Source of the DNA: a bacterium ADurb.Bin374
GTDB lineage: Bacteria > Riflebacteria > Ozemobacteria > Ozemobacterales > Ozemobacteraceae
DNA: 17,034 nt
Assembly (NCBI GenBank): GCA_002068715.1
Contig: MWAR01000190.1
Span: forward strand, 1 to 17,034
Direction: 5' to 3'
Under the pieces are notes generated by a model that did not search any database, was not told the DNA's origin, and saw only the letters and a list, made by a program, of their open reading frames with translations. This document shows, one piece after another, positions 16,061 through 17,034 of this stretch. Each line of letters begins with the position of its first letter. The first letter of the stretch is position 1. The position numbers and the translations under genes were made by a program.

Positions 16061-16612
16061 GACCGCGGCGAGAACACCCTCGTTCACACGGTCGAACGCG
16101 GGCCGGCCTTTTTCCGCGGTGATGATTGCCGCCGCGAAGTCGAACGTCGTGCCCGCCGCCCTCGAGGTGATGAACGGGCCGTCCGTCACGACCCGTTCCT
16201 CGAGATACTCGACGCCCTCCATCTTGTCTCGGACCCCGGGATGCGACGTCATGCGCCAGCCGCCGGCAATACCGGCTTTGACCAGCACGGTCGGCGCGGC
16301 GCAGATGGCGGCGACGCGTTTCCCGCCGTCCACATGCCGTCTGAGCAGGGCGAGCAGGCGCGCGTCTTCCGACAGTCGTCTCGTTCCCTCGAGCCCGCCC
16401 GGCAGGACCAGCCAGTCGGCGATGCCTTCCTGGAGCTGACTGAACGTGATGTCTGGAACCATCGGGATGCCTCGCGAACCGGTGACGGGGGAGGTGTCGT
16501 CGGCGAGCGAGACGGTTTGAACGTCGAACTCCGCGCGGCGCAGCATGTCCGTCGTGATCGTCAGCTCCATTTCTTCGAAGCCGTGGGCCATGAAAACATA
16601 CACTTTTCCCAT
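16058..16612 (-). CDS. DJ-1/PfpI (ThiJ/YajL) family protein
   Basis: The 184-residue protein aligns along its whole length with the DJ-1/YajL family. The nucleophile elbow is AAICAAPTVL with cysteine C104, matching human DJ-1 C106. GFEEMELT places E16 at the DJ-1 E18 position. PGG (71-73), MTSHPGVRDKM and FITSRAAGTTFDFA also match. DJ-1-like proteins act in oxidative and carbonyl stress; deglycase activity is debated, and the exact reaction here is not shown. The ATG at 16612 follows AGGAGG with 5 nt between. The gene is convergent with the four-cysteine gene and divergent from the small membrane gene. Its promoter appears to overlap that of the membrane gene, so the two may respond together. 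Confidence 0.93.
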   Translation of the reverse strand: MGKVYVFMAHGFEEMELTITTDMLRRAEFDVQTVSLADDTSPVTGSRGIPMVPDITFSQLQEGIADWLVLPGGLEGTRRLSEDARLLALLRRHVDGGKRVAAICAAPTVLVKAGIAGGWRMTSHPGVRDKMEGVEYLEERVVTDGPFITSRAAGTTFDFAAAIITAEKGRPAFDRVNEGVLAAV

Positions 16613-16643
16613 AGGATCCTCCTGGATTAATTCAACGCATTGT

Positions 16644-16673
16644 TTGACATGCCCGGGACGGGGTTCCTATAAT
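16644..16673 (+). promoter_or_regulatory. consensus sigma-70 promoter of the small membrane gene
   Basis: -35 TTGACA (16644-16649) and -10 TATAAT (16668-16673) both match the consensus exactly, with an 18-bp spacer. The predicted start near 16680 gives a 29-nt leader with AAGGAG before the GTG start. It is the strongest promoter in the window. Confidence 0.8.
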
Positions 16674-16698
16674 ATCCGCACCTGATCACATCGGACAA
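16669..16698 (-). promoter_or_regulatory. overlapping opposite-strand promoter for the DJ-1 gene
   Basis: On the minus strand, -35 TTGTCC (16693-16698, 4/6) and -10 TATTAT (16669-16674, 5/6) are separated by 18 bp. The -10 shares five of its six base pairs with the plus-strand -10 (16668-16673). The predicted start near 16662 gives a leader of about 50 nt to the DJ-1 ATG, with AGGAGG in place. Confidence 0.55.
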
Positions 16699-16702
16699 GG
16701 AG
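16697..16702 (+). promoter_or_regulatory. ribosome binding site supporting a GTG start
   Basis: AAGGAG lies 6 nt before GTG at 16709, an ideal spacing, and decides the start of the membrane gene. The same bases are part of the minus-strand -35 region (16693-16698). Confidence 0.65.
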
Positions 16703-16708
16703 CCTTCC

Positions 16709-17026
16709 GTGAACCATTCCGAGCGACTCGAGCGCCGCCTGCGCATCGTCAGCTTTCTCTTCGTCGTCGTTGCAATCGTTCTCGTGTTCGGCAGTTTCAT
16801 CATGGCGGCCCAGTCCTACTCGGAAATGGTGAACAATACCATGCTGAAAGCCCTGCCGACCGCCGACGCCCTCGGAATGCTCCTGACGATCGTGACGACG
16901 GAACGGTTCGTGAACCGTCTGCTGTTCATGGCTTTGTTCGTCATGCAGCTCGGCCTGCTCTTCATGCTGTATCTGCTGTTCACCAAGCTCCGCAGGCTGA
17001 TCAGTCACGAGATGGGCGAGGATTGA
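16709..17026 (+). CDS. small two-helix membrane protein, function unknown
   Basis: The 105-residue protein has two strong hydrophobic helices at about 12-34 and 70-91. The N-terminus (RLERRLR) and C-terminus (TKLRRLISH) are positive, so both ends should face the cytoplasm, with the 35-69 loop outside. It starts at GTG with AAGGAG 6 nt upstream and is driven by a consensus promoter, so it is probably well expressed. No family is recognised. It is divergent from the DJ-1 gene with a shared promoter region; a link to stress response is only a guess. Only 8 bases remain after its stop, so any downstream partner is out of view. Confidence 0.8.
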   Translation: MNHSERLERRLRIVSFLFVVVAIVLVFGSFIMAAQSYSEMVNNTMLKALPTADALGMLLTIVTTERFVNRLLFMALFVMQLGLLFMLYLLFTKLRRLISHEMGED

Positions 17027-17034
17027 GGCGGGGG

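Noticed and set aside
1..17034. Mobile element, prophage, CRISPR array, tRNA or known defence system
   Set aside because: No transposase, integrase, repeat array, tRNA-like fold or defence gene was recognised, and genes look like ordinary chromosomal ones with even composition.

Overview
The window is about 17 kb of gene-dense, GC-rich bacterial chromosome with no phage, transposon, CRISPR, tRNA or rRNA signature. An LptA/OstA-like exported protein suggests an organism with an outer membrane. A ferredoxin-type DUF362 protein and a LUD-family protein would fit an anaerobic or redox-versatile lifestyle. I cannot name the phylum from the sequence. Promoters resemble the sigma-70 consensus and most starts have purine-rich ribosome sites (GAGGAG, GGAGG).

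Left part (1-4774): a minus-strand pair of an LptA/OstA-like protein and a Ski2-like DExH helicase, the latter cut by the window edge, is divergent from glgP, an alpha-glucan phosphorylase that releases glucose-1-phosphate from storage glucan. glgP ends at a 28-bp perfect palindrome that probably terminates transcription from both sides.

Centre (4775-14894): six minus-strand genes in a row, read right to left: YjbQ-family protein, P2-type cation ATPase, DUF362 ferredoxin protein, MutS, a large coiled-coil DUF2325 protein, and a sigma-70 family factor. The DUF362/mutS junction overlaps by 23 bp and the mutS/DUF2325 junction by 8 bp. These three genes look like one translationally coupled operon linking mismatch repair to two poorly understood proteins. 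The sigma factor follows after 171 bp and may have its own promoter.

Right part (14895-17034): a LUD-domain protein and a tiny four-cysteine protein on the plus strand face a DJ-1/PfpI-family protein on the minus strand. The DJ-1 gene is divergent from a small two-helix membrane protein. Their 96-bp spacer holds a consensus sigma-70 promoter whose -10 element is also read, offset by one base, as a good -10 on the opposite strand. That is the arrangement of a bidirectional promoter.

The best candidates for undescribed biology are the DUF2325 coiled-coil protein coupled to mutS, the bidirectional promoter, the very short leader of the LptA-like gene, and the P-type ATPase with altered ion-site residues. 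No known defence or mobile system is visible.
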